A stretch of DNA of 64,000 nt from CALREJ01 sp964533375 (GTDB taxonomy: Bacteria > Patescibacteriota > Gracilibacteria > Peribacterales > Peribacteraceae), in the NCBI GenBank assembly GCA_964533375.1, contig CAZHLW010000002.1, positions 1 through 64,000 of the forward strand. The letters are read 5' to 3'. Shown one piece after another: positions 53,135 through 62,400 of the stretch (position 1 is its first letter; every line of letters starts with the position of its first letter). Both the position numbers and the translations under genes were made by a program. The notes under the pieces were generated by a model, which saw only the letters and a list, made by a program, of their open reading frames with translations, did no database searches and had not been told where the DNA came from.

Positions 53135-54094
53135 ATGGACATGAACCGCCACGAAAAACGCCGGGGAACCCGCAGAGAAATCTGGCGCGTGCTGCATGAC
53201 GGCAAAGGCGGGGTAGGTCAGATGTTCAACTTCGTCCTGGTGTTTTTGATACTGGTGTCGGTTGCCATCCTGCCCATTAAATTCATGCCGACGTATCCGC
53301 GGTACGAACAGGTGATTGACGGTATTGAAGCATTCGTCGTTGCATTTTTTACCGTGGAATACATTCTGCGCGTGTACGCCGCACCAAACCGCATGCGCTA
53401 CATTTTCTCGTTCTACGGACTTGTGGATCTGGTATCGATCGCTCCGTTCTATGCAGGCGTGTTCCAGACGGAATACATCCGCGTACTGCGTCTTATCCGG
53501 CTGCTCAAAATCGGAGAAATTCGTGCAGGAGCGGAAGGTGATGATGATGTCCGCATGGAGCGAAGCATCGGGCTCGTCGCGGGAGAGAGTGTTGAGTATG
53601 TCGTCACAAAGCATCCGCTCTTTCTTTTGTTGCACTGCATTCCTCCTGTTGTCGCCATCACGTTCGGCGCATCGATTTTTCTGTTTGCGGACGGCAACCC
53701 GATTGGTATGGGGCTCGGCTTCACGCTGCTGCTTTTCGCACTGATTTTCTTCCTGAAGGGATGGCTCGACTTCAACTACGACGTGATTTACCTCACGAAC
53801 TTCCGTCTGATTTTCCATAACCAGCATTTCTTCGGGCGCAGCATTAACCAGGTAAATTATTTTTCAATCACGAATGTGAAACCGTCCTACAGCAGTATGC
53901 TGAGTTTCATGTTCCGCTACGGATCGCTGGATGTGGAGACTGCGGCTGAACATCCGGGGCAAATCCAGATTTCCATGGTCCGGAGCCACGAAAAAGCTGC
54001 ACATATCATCATGCAGAAATGTTTTGCAGCACAGCAAACCGGGCAGAGTCCCGCTCCGGCTCCTGTACCGCCGGCAGGGGAAATTGAGGGATAA
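53135..54094 (+). CDS. Voltage-sensor-like domain fused to a bacterial PH domain
   Basis: 319 aa from the ATG at 53135 (TATACT 8 nt upstream). Residues 31-125 look like Kv channel S1-S4: S2 has FFTVEYILRVYAAP (F72, E75, R79), S3 has YGLVDLVSIAPFY (D98), and S4 has R116, R119, R122 and K125 at every third position. No S5-pore-S6 with a TVGYG-type filter follows. Instead two plain helices (about 162-184 and 192-208) lead into a bPH/YdbT-like domain (DVIYLTNFRLIFHNQHFF through SYSSMLSFMFRYGSLDVETA, about 213-296) and a Pro-rich tail. This could be a voltage-responsive membrane protein with a cytosolic binding domain. Confidence 0.75.
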   Translation: MDMNRHEKRRGTRREIWRVLHDGKGGVGQMFNFVLVFLILVSVAILPIKFMPTYPRYEQVIDGIEAFVVAFFTVEYILRVYAAPNRMRYIFSFYGLVDLVSIAPFYAGVFQTEYIRVLRLIRLLKIGEIRAGAEGDDDVRMERSIGLVAGESVEYVVTKHPLFLLLHCIPPVVAITFGASIFLFADGNPIGMGLGFTLLLFALIFFLKGWLDFNYDVIYLTNFRLIFHNQHFFGRSINQVNYFSITNVKPSYSSMLSFMFRYGSLDVETAAEHPGQIQISMVRSHEKAAHIIMQKCFAAQQTGQSPAPAPVPPAGEIEG

Positions 54095-54103
54095 TCGTGA
54101 TCC

Positions 54104-54973
54104 TTATTGCATCGACTGTCCTGCAGGCAGATAGCCCAGAGGATCAACCGCCTCGCCGTCTTTATAAAACGCCACATGCAGATGTGCACCTGTGGTCAGC
54201 AATCCCGCGCCCTTTGTTCCCGGCGTTCCGCCGCTCAGTGCAATCGCATCACCGGCACTCACGCGGTCACCTTCCTGGACCAGAAATGCACTGACGTGTC
54301 CGTACATTGTTGCCATCCCGTTGCCATGGCTGATGACAATGGAATTGAATCCCATGCCCTGATCGGACACTTTGGTCACAATGCCGTCCGCAGCAGCTGC
54401 CACAAGTGTGCCCTGCGCGACAGGAATATCGATGGCGTGATGCGCCATGCCGAAACGTGCTTCGTAGCCGCTGTCGTCGAAGTGTGCGGAAATGCCGGCA
54501 TCGGGTTCAACCGGCCAGATGAAACGCACTGCGCCATTGGTCTCCACCGGATAGCGGGATGCATCGAATGCATAGCCGTCCGCTGCCCAGAACTCGTGTA
54601 ACGCTTCGACAATCTTTCGCTCTGCAGCCGCTTTGTCTTTCAGGAGTTCAATGAGTTCATCGCGGGTGTCTATGTAGGACTGTTCATCTACCGGCGCGCC
54701 CTGTGTAATGGCGCTTTCGAGTAATGCAAGCTGCCCGCGAAGAATCTGTTCGCGGCGGGACAGCACCTGCTGCTCATCGCGGACACGGGACATATCTGCT
54801 TCAGCGTTCGTTGCAATCACAACAGGGTTTCCTGCAAGTTCCGCCTCCGTATCTCCTCCCATCGGACTCTGTGCCTCTGTGCCGGTATTTGTGTAGATAA
54901 CCGTACCGACAATCGCAGCAACAAGTGCGAGTGTCATGAACGGGCGGTCGATCTGGATGTCTATGTGGGGCAT
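54104..54973 (-). CDS. M23 metallopeptidase with coiled-coil segment
   Basis: 289 aa from the ATG at 54973, which lies 6 nt after TACAAT (54980-54985). N-terminal membrane anchor (FMTLALVAAIVGTVIYT), a predicted coiled coil (RVRDEQQVLSRREQILRGQLALLE), and a C-terminal M23 domain with HHAIDIPVAQGT and HLHVAF carrying the zinc ligands. This EnvC/NlpD-like layout suggests peptidoglycan cleavage, or amidase activation if catalytically weak. It faces the voltage-sensor gene convergently, 9 nt apart. It is one of two M23 proteins in the window. Confidence 0.92.
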   Translation of the reverse strand: MPHIDIQIDRPFMTLALVAAIVGTVIYTNTGTEAQSPMGGDTEAELAGNPVVIATNAEADMSRVRDEQQVLSRREQILRGQLALLESAITQGAPVDEQSYIDTRDELIELLKDKAAAERKIVEALHEFWAADGYAFDASRYPVETNGAVRFIWPVEPDAGISAHFDDSGYEARFGMAHHAIDIPVAQGTLVAAAADGIVTKVSDQGMGFNSIVISHGNGMATMYGHVSAFLVQEGDRVSAGDAIALSGGTPGTKGAGLLTTGAHLHVAFYKDGEAVDPLGYLPAGQSMQ

Positions 54974-55046
54974 CAGATTATTGTAGCAGAAACACCGGAC
55001 TGATGCCATCTGTGAAGAAGTGTCTGCTCTCTTATGATGAATGACA

Positions 55047-55122
55047 TGGCAGGCGCGGCAGGGATCGAACCTGCGACCCCAGGTTTTGGAGACCTGTGCT
55101 CTACCGACTGAGCTACACGCCT
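55047..55122 (-). tRNA. tRNA-Trp (CCA)
   Basis: Minus strand: acceptor AGGCGTG/CGCGCCT, discriminator G and encoded CCA, D-arm AGCTCAGTCGGTAGAGC, anticodon stem CAGGT/ACCTG with loop CTCCAAA (anticodon CCA), T-arm with GGTTCGATCC. A CCA anticodon agrees with TGA being a stop here. A TACAAT -10 is at 55133-55138. Confidence 0.97.
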
Positions 55123-55232
55123 AGATGTGAGTATTGTACTGGTTCCAGAAGCCCAAGAAAACGGCTCTTTTTAGCCATTTTCTTTTGAAATAGCAATCAA
55201 TACTATTTTACATTTTTTGCAAGGTATCGCAG

Positions 55233-55262
55233 AAGACAAAAACTGCACTTTTGTGGTATAAT
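55233..55262 (+). promoter_or_regulatory. Promoter of the fibre-like surface protein
   Basis: AAGACA (55233-55238), 18-nt spacer, perfect TATAAT (55257-55262). The ATG follows 13 nt later, so the leader is about 7 nt. Confidence 0.6.
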
Positions 55263-55275
55263 TAACAGAATATCA

Positions 55276-56814
55276 ATGCCTCAAAAACCCCTACACACAC
55301 ACGGCACTTTCTGGCCACCGGGAGCGATGATCACACGCATCGTCACCGTCGTTCTGATCCTGACAACCGTCGCCGGGCCCGCTGACGCGTCCACATGGAA
55401 ACCGACAGCACTCGTCAACACAGAAGCGTTCCAAAGTATTGACGATACCGACAGTACGGCAAACATCGTGTTGAAATTCGGTGACACGCTCTCCAAAACC
55501 ATCACCTATAACCGTTCGCTGACACGCTTCGAATTTAATGATGATGTCTACGTGACAGGGGACATCGGAGCCACGGGGACACTGTCGGGGGCATTTGTGC
55601 ATGCGGAGAGAACCCTGACTTCTTCGGGAACGCTGGTGTTCGAAGGAGCAGCAAGCGGATCGTCGCTGTTCCTCGGCACATCGCTGCGGGGAGCGGGACT
55701 CGTGACCGACTGTGATGACGGTATCAATAATAAACTGCTGTGGGATGCGTCATCCGGACGTTTCAGTTGCGGTACGGACCAGTCCGGCGGGGGGACGGGC
55801 GGCGGGGGCATCAGCCAGAATGCCGCGGATGAACGCTACGTGAATGAATCGGGAGATACGATGACCGGCGCGCTGAATATTGATATCCGCACACTGCAAA
55901 CCGAAACGGGTGCACTCAACATCCATCAGTTCACGCAGGGGACGGGGGCGTTTATTGACAGCGACAGCACACAGTCACCGGCACTGATGATTGATATTGC
56001 CGGAACACCGGCAGCGCCGCATCTGCTGTTTGGATATCAGGGAACATACGATACGAATCTCTACCGCTCAGGTGCCGACACGCTCAAGACCAATGACGCG
56101 CTGGAAGTGGACGGCAATCTGACCTTTGGTGACAGCATCAGCGATGCCATCACGGCAAATGCGTCGACATGGACGTTTGTGAATGACACGAACTTCGTGC
56201 TGAACGGCGGTGTGAACGGACTGTCGTTCGATACCAGTACCTTCTCGGTCGATGCGCTGAATGACCGTATCGGTATTAATACCACTGCCCCCAAAACCCG
56301 TCTGGAAGTTGTCGGCACCATTTCCGGTTCGCTCATCCGCGCCAGCAACATGACGGTATCCGGAGCCGTGGTGTATTCCAGCGGCAATACACTCATGCAG
56401 AATGCCAAAGGCCTGTCCGGCCAACTGCTGATAGCGCAGGGGACATCCGCACCACAGTGGAAAAATCCGGCGGGCGGTATGATCTGGTACTTTGACGGTG
56501 CGCAGGCTGTCGCAACAAGCAAAGGGCCGGAAATCACCATGCCGATGGCGCTGTCGCTTTCGAGCATTTCCCTGAAAGCCAAAGGCGCACCGACGGGTGC
56601 CGCGCTTATTTACGATATCAACAGCAACGGTGTGAGTATTTTCGGAACGCGGCCGCAGATCAATGACGGATCAACGAGCGGAGGCGGCAGTGCGGTGTTC
56701 TCAACCACCGTCATTCCCCTCAATGCGGTCCTGACTATTGATATTGATCAGGTGGGCAGTACGTTCGCAGGCAGCGGCGTGACCGTTATTCTAAACGGCA
56801 CAAGACGCTACTAA
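55276..56814 (+). CDS. Fibre-like exported surface protein
   Basis: 512 aa with a signal peptide (MITRIVTVVLILTTVAGPADAS, starting at residue 18; the upstream ATG is retained because the promoter fits it). The body is a Gly/Ser/Thr/Asn-rich beta structure. It has short repeats of the phage-tail/autotransporter stalk type (VTGDIGATGTLSG, MTGALNIDIRTLQ, IGINTTAPKTRLEVVGTISG, MTVSGAVVYSSG) and a Gly-rich linker (GGGTGGGG). It probably forms a trimeric stalk or surface fibre. Its last codons overlap the convergent methyltransferase gene by 4 nt. Confidence 0.75.
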   Translation: MPQKPLHTHGTFWPPGAMITRIVTVVLILTTVAGPADASTWKPTALVNTEAFQSIDDTDSTANIVLKFGDTLSKTITYNRSLTRFEFNDDVYVTGDIGATGTLSGAFVHAERTLTSSGTLVFEGAASGSSLFLGTSLRGAGLVTDCDDGINNKLLWDASSGRFSCGTDQSGGGTGGGGISQNAADERYVNESGDTMTGALNIDIRTLQTETGALNIHQFTQGTGAFIDSDSTQSPALMIDIAGTPAAPHLLFGYQGTYDTNLYRSGADTLKTNDALEVDGNLTFGDSISDAITANASTWTFVNDTNFVLNGGVNGLSFDTSTFSVDALNDRIGINTTAPKTRLEVVGTISGSLIRASNMTVSGAVVYSSGNTLMQNAKGLSGQLLIAQGTSAPQWKNPAGGMIWYFDGAQAVATSKGPEITMPMALSLSSISLKAKGAPTGAALIYDINSNGVSIFGTRPQINDGSTSGGGSAVFSTTVIPLNAVLTIDIDQVGSTFAGSGVTVILNGTRRY

Positions 56815-57467
56815 CGATGCTGGTCGCTTTGCCGCAGAACGAAAAAGAACGTGGACCGGAAAAATCCTTTCTTCAAAAGCAGAATATCAAACGGAGCAAA
56901 GAGGCGGCGCAATTCCCGTTCCGTAAATTCGTTGTGAAAAGGCTCGTTGTGAAAATGCGTGGAAGACAGGAAGCGGAAGCGCCACAGCAATGACCGGCGG
57001 GGTGTAGACCCGATAATCACGCCTCCGGGCAAGAGCAGACGCCGCATACAGAGAAGTGCCTGGTCGGGATGGACGAGATGTTCGATCACTTCCGTACAGA
57101 CAATGAGGGGGAAAGGACCGAGATCTTCCGGCAGATTTTCCGCATCCGCCTGGAGAAGCCGGGCCTTAGGCGCATAGCGTGCGGCACGGGCCAGGTGACG
57201 GGGATTCAAATCGATGCCGACGGAACCCGCTGGCAGGTGTCGAAGAATCAGTGCGGTCCCGCATCCGACATCCAGAGCGGGCGTACCGGGGGCAAAGCGT
57301 TGGATGAGGGAAAGGATGCGCCGCTCGCGGGAGCGGTGCAAAATTGCTTCCGGTCCGCGAAAGTGATCGGTCACGTCATTCCAGTCGTAGTCTTCGATTG
57401 TTTTGTAGAATTCTTTCACGAAGGATGTGTAGTCTGCGTCGGTGCGGGGCGGGCGGCGGAGAGGCAT
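56811..57467 (-). CDS. Class I SAM-dependent methyltransferase
   Basis: 218-aa soluble enzyme. Motif I ALDVGCGTALILRHL, motif II GIDLNPRHL, a middle ADAENLP motif and the PFPLIVCTEVIEHLVHPDQALLCMRRLLLPGGVIIGSTP block of Ubi/COQ-type methyltransferases. It lacks a signal or membrane anchor. It is downstream of the GT-C gene by 6 nt and, with it and the beta-propeller protein, forms a minus-strand operon, so methylation of a surface glycan or lipid precursor is plausible. The substrate is unknown. Confidence 0.88.
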   Translation of the reverse strand: MPLRRPPRTDADYTSFVKEFYKTIEDYDWNDVTDHFRGPEAILHRSRERRILSLIQRFAPGTPALDVGCGTALILRHLPAGSVGIDLNPRHLARAARYAPKARLLQADAENLPEDLGPFPLIVCTEVIEHLVHPDQALLCMRRLLLPGGVIIGSTPRRSLLWRFRFLSSTHFHNEPFHNEFTERELRRLFAPFDILLLKKGFFRSTFFFVLRQSDQHR

Positions 57468-57473
57468 GGGTTC

Positions 57474-59408
57474 CTAGTGTGACTTATAGGTAGCGGCTTT
57501 CCAAGGGATACCGGCCATCTGGAAAAGAGACGAAAGAGCTTCATGATTGACGTCTGATGGAACACGTTCCAGACGGGCGAGTGTGATTGCGTATTCGAGT
57601 GTCTGGGCAGCGCGCAACCACTGCTTGTCGTCGGCATAGGCCTGCCCGAGCAGCGTCTGTATCTGGAGCTGATAGGGTGCACGAAGACGTGCTGCCTGCA
57701 GCACAGTCTGCGCATCGGCAGGACGCGCGGTTGCAAGGAGCAATTGTGCCAGAAGAATATGTCCTACAATGCCGCTGGATGCAGCGGTCTGCCGGCGCAG
57801 TTCTGCTTCCAGTGCAGGAATGCCGGTGGAGGGAACCGTATCGAGAATAGAACCGTAGGCGAAGTTATTCACCGTCAGCAGGTGGTAAGCCGTGCGCCGG
57901 ATGAGCTCCTGATTGGCGGGAATGTTGCGCGCATAAACTGCGGCGCGGTCATCGAGGTAGACGAGAGCCCAGTCCGGATTGTTGTCCAGAAAAGGAATGT
58001 AGGCAAAAGGTGTTTGCTGTGGCGATGCACGGAAATTGATGACCGCGTAGGTAATGCCGTAATCTTTCACCAGTGCCTCCCATGCCGCCTTGTCCGTGCC
58101 TGCTTTAAACGCCCGTTCCAGAAAGGGGAGACCGTAATCAACATACCGACCGTCCATAAAAACTTTGCGATTGGGATAACCCCGGTAGAGAAGATACCCG
58201 CCAATGTCGTAGGTATTGAACATCCTCCCCGTCACCTGTTCGCGCTCCAGAAAATCCGCGGCACCCTGTGCAATGGCAAACGTCCCGTATCCCATCAGAT
58301 TTTCCCGGCGCAGTTCGGCATTGAATCCGCGGTGCAGTGCGAGCCAGAGTCCTGTAAAAAGCAGGATCACGACAGCGAGTGTCAGCCAGGTATTCCTGCG
58401 CCGCGCAAGCCAGGCATCCACCTCATCCCACTCCGCAAGCTGACCGGCGCAAACGGCAAGGGCAGCCAGGCAGAACAGGAAGCCGTGACGGAAGGCAAAA
58501 AAAGACAAGCCGCCAAATCCCACAAGCAGGAGAACGGAAAAGAGCACGTGACGCCTGCGGAAAACGAGCAGACCGATCGCTGCAATCCAGAGCGGACCTA
58601 AGTCCCGCAGGTGCGAGAGTCCGGAGCGGGGTTGCCACTCGCGGATAAATTGCGTCGGTTTCTGCCCAAGGAAGTCGATGACAAGCCGGACATTTTCCAA
58701 ACCGTTCGGAGAGAACAGTGAGACGGCAACCATGGCACCGATGCAGCAGGCGAGCGGCACCCATGGCCGCCTGTTCCACCACCGGTCCACGCAGAGCGCA
58801 CCGGCAATCGCGAGTCCGAATACGCTGACTGCCCCGTGCATATTCACCCAGAGAAACTGCAGGGCGACAAACAGACAAAGAAGGACAGTCTGTAACCGCG
58901 TCAGTCCCCACCGGCTGCGCGGCGATCCTGCCGCATCGGACAGGAGATACGACAGACAGATGAGCAGAAAACCACCCATCAGGACAAACGTGAAAAGCTG
59001 GGGCCGGTCCATGAGCAGCGCCCTTCCGGACACGAGAACCCAGGCTGCAAGCGGTACCACAAATAATGTTCGTGACGGGCGGATCAGCAGAGGAAGGGAG
59101 ACCGCGAGCAGCGCCAGAACCGTCCGGAGGAGTATCAGCGCCGTGTCACCTCCGACATGGTGAACCAGATAAAACACAACCTGCGCCAGCCACTCATGCC
59201 GTGCGATGTACGGCAAACCGTCACGTGTGAAGGCGAACGGATCGGTACCGATCATCTGCTTCGTGTTCCATAGAATCTCTCCCGCTTTCAGATGCCACCA
59301 GATGTCCAGATCCATCAGCTTGAAGGCACAGGCTGCGACTGCAAAGACTATCAACATCCCACCCGTCAGAAGCGCCAGGATTCTGCCGGGGGAAAGAAGG
59401 CGCCGCAT
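57474..59408 (-). CDS. GT-C-like membrane protein
   Basis: 644 aa with about 11 membrane helices in the first 400 residues. The first loop has LMDLDIWWHLKAGEILWNTKQ and TDPFAFTRDGLPYIARHEWLAQV, matching the acidic-Asp pattern of GT-C transferases. The soluble C-terminal 250 residues include MFNTYDIGGYLLYRGYPNRKVFMDGR, often seen in this group, and end in TPR-like helices (AQTVLQAARLRAPYQLQIQTLL). It starts 3 nt after the stop of the beta-propeller gene and precedes the methyltransferase by 6 nt, so it is likely in one operon. The substrate is unknown. Confidence 0.72.
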   Translation of the reverse strand: MRRLLSPGRILALLTGGMLIVFAVAACAFKLMDLDIWWHLKAGEILWNTKQMIGTDPFAFTRDGLPYIARHEWLAQVVFYLVHHVGGDTALILLRTVLALLAVSLPLLIRPSRTLFVVPLAAWVLVSGRALLMDRPQLFTFVLMGGFLLICLSYLLSDAAGSPRSRWGLTRLQTVLLCLFVALQFLWVNMHGAVSVFGLAIAGALCVDRWWNRRPWVPLACCIGAMVAVSLFSPNGLENVRLVIDFLGQKPTQFIREWQPRSGLSHLRDLGPLWIAAIGLLVFRRRHVLFSVLLLVGFGGLSFFAFRHGFLFCLAALAVCAGQLAEWDEVDAWLARRRNTWLTLAVVILLFTGLWLALHRGFNAELRRENLMGYGTFAIAQGAADFLEREQVTGRMFNTYDIGGYLLYRGYPNRKVFMDGRYVDYGLPFLERAFKAGTDKAAWEALVKDYGITYAVINFRASPQQTPFAYIPFLDNNPDWALVYLDDRAAVYARNIPANQELIRRTAYHLLTVNNFAYGSILDTVPSTGIPALEAELRRQTAASSGIVGHILLAQLLLATARPADAQTVLQAARLRAPYQLQIQTLLGQAYADDKQWLRAAQTLEYAITLARLERVPSDVNHEALSSLFQMAGIPWKAATYKSH

Positions 59409-59411
59409 GGG

Positions 59412-62400
59412 TTAGAGGCCGAAGAAATGGAACGAATCCTCGCCGGGAGCAGTCACTTCATCCGGAATCATATCAAAAATCATCACACGGTTATTGTTGG
59501 TATCAACCACAAAGAGCAGTCCGGTCGCTGCATCGTACTCCATATGTCGCGGCGCACTGAAGCCCACTTGTGACGCTCTGGCACTGGCGCTGAGAAAATG
59601 CGCCTGCCCGACAACATCCACCGCATTTTCATTGTCGGTAATACTTGCAGTGTCGTACACGACAATACGGCTGCCGAATGTATCGGCAACGTACAGCTTG
59701 TTATTCACCGCATCGAAGTAAAGACCTGTCGGAGTGCTCAAGCCTGTCTGAGTCGTCAAAGCGGTATTGGTGGAGAAGTTCGGTTGCCCGAGGACGTTGT
59801 CGGGCGTCCGGTCCGTGACCGCATTGCCCGCTGACAGGTTGTACACCAGGATGCGGCTGTTGTTCGAATCGGACACGAACAGCCGGTGATTCACCGGATC
59901 CACAGCTATGCCCAACGGACTGTTCAACCCCCATGTATAGGCACCGTTGTCTGCAGCGCCTTTTGTGAACACCATCCCGGGAGGATTGAGAGAATCATTC
60001 GTCTGACCAAGCACTTCCACCGCCCCCTCTCCGTCGGTAATACTGGCAATATCGAAAATAGAGATGCGATGTGATGATGTTTGTGGGACATACAATCTGC
60101 TGTTTGCACTGTCGACATAGGCGCCTGCAGGTGACGTGATACCGGACTGTGTGACGTTGTTGTTCGCTCCGGTGAAGCTCGGTTGTCCCAGAACTTTTAC
60201 GGCGTTCTCGCCGTCGGTGATACCGTCGCCCAGGTTGTAGACAGTCACACGGTGGGCTGTGATTTGCGGCACATACAGCATTTTGGTTGCAGGATCGTAG
60301 GCGACGCCGCGGGGTGAGTTCATGCCGGCCTGCGTGGTGGCTGCGGTTGTTGCCGTGAAGGTGGTCTGTCCCAGAACTTTTACGGCGTTCTCGCCGTCGG
60401 TGATACTTGTCACGTCATAGGCTGTCACACGGTTAGCTGTGGATTGTGCGACAAAGAGCGTTTGAAGAGTTGTGCCGCTCAGCGCGAGATCGAACGCCAG
60501 GTTCATACCTGCCTGCGTGGTGGCCGCGGTCGCAGTCGTAAAGGTCGTCTGCCCGAGAACGTTCACGGCATTTTCCCCGTTGGCAATGCCGGGATTGGTA
60601 GGGTAAGTGACAAGACGGTTATTGCCTCCGTCCAGCACGTAGAGCCTGTCATGTGCGGGGTCGGCCAGAACGGCATTCGGAGAGAAACAACCTTCCTGGG
60701 ACGTTGTGGAAACAGTTGCTGTGTATGATGCCTGGCAGAGGATGTTCATGGCATTTTCTCCATTGGTAAGACCGTTTGCCAGATTGTAGACCGTAATGCG
60801 GCGACCGTTTGACTGGGCAACGTACAGTTTTTTATTGGTACTGTCGTACGATACTCCGGCAGGAGACGACATACCGGCCTGCGTGACGAGTGTTGTTGCA
60901 TCCGTAAAGTTGGCCTGCCCGAGAACGTTCACGGCATTTTCACCGTCGGTAATACCGTCTCCGAGGTAATAGGAGGTGACGCGGGTACCAACGCTCTGTG
61001 AGACAAAGAGTGTCTGCAGCGTCGTGCCGCTGAGGGCCATGGCGACCGGGCTGTTCATACCTGCCTGCGTGCTTGCAGGGTTGGTGGCGGTAAAGGTTGT
61101 CTGTCCAAGAACGTTGATGGCGTTTTCGCCGTCGGTAATNNNNNNNNNNNNNNNNNNNNNNNNNNNNNNNNNNNNNNNNNNNNNNNNNNNNNNNNNNNNN
61201 NNNNNNNNNNNNNNNNNNNNNNNNNNNNNNNNNNNNNNNTGGCGGTAAAGGTTGTCTGTCCAAGAACGTTGATGGCGTTTTCGCCGTCGGTAATACCGTC
61301 TGCCAGATTGTAGACCGTCACACGGTTGGCGCTGGTTTGTGCCACAAAGAGGCGGCTGTTTGTGGCATCGTATAAGACATTCTGAGGGATGTTCATACCT
61401 GCCTGCGTTGTTGCCTGCGTGGTATTGGTGAAGTTTGTCTGTCCAAGAACGTTGATGGCGTTTTCGCCGTCGGTAATGGATGCAACGTCGAACACCGTGA
61501 CGCGGGTGCCGTTGGCTTGCGCTACAAAGAGACGGTTATTCGCATCGTCATACGCAAGACCATATGGCGAGTTGAGTCCGGCCTGCGTCTGGGCGGCAGT
61601 GCCGGTGTAGTAATTCAGCTGACCCAGTACGTGGTCGGGTACACGGTCGAGAAGCAGATCATTGCTGTCGAGATCGTACTGCAGCACACGGTGATTGTTA
61701 TTGTCCGATACGAAGAGACGATGATCCGTAGGATCGAGCGCAAGACCGAGGAAGGGGTTGCTCAGACCCAGAATATTGGGACTGTTATTCGATCCGGCCT
61801 TCGTATAAACGGGGGCGGGCGCCACCAGGTTGTCATCGTACTGCCCCAGAAGATCGACGGCGTTTTCGCCGTTTGTAATGGACGCGACGTCGAAAATCGA
61901 GACACGGTTTCCCGTCGATTGCGAGACATAGAGCCTGCTGTTGGCGCTATCAATATAGATGCCATAGGGAACGTTCAGGCCGGCTTGCGTGGAGGCGGCA
62001 GTGAGCCCTGTAAAGGTTGTCTGCCCAAGGACATTCACCGCATTTTCGCCGTCGGTGATACCTGCAACGTCATAGGTTGTAACACGGTTACCGGAAAACT
62101 GGGATACGTAGAGCGTCTTTGTGAGCGGATTGTAGGACACACCGCGCGGCGCTCTCATACCGGCCTGCGTATCGGCAACTGCGGTATTCGTGAAATTTGA
62201 CTGGCCCAGCACGTTCACCGCATTTTCGCCGTCGGTAATACTCGCAACATCGTACGCTGTGACACGGTTGCCGCTGGTTTGTGCCACAAAAAGCGTGCTG
62301 CCGCTCAGCGCCAGACCGTAGGGAAGGTTCATGCCTGCCTGGGTGGTGGCCGCCGTTATGCCGGTAAATGTCGTCTGCCCGAGGACGTTCACTGCGTTTT

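Noticed and set aside
61055..61139. Frameshifted C-terminal end of the right-hand propeller ORF after the gap
   Set aside because: The frame past the N-run depends on the arbitrary 100-N length; the propeller repeat continues in the other frame.
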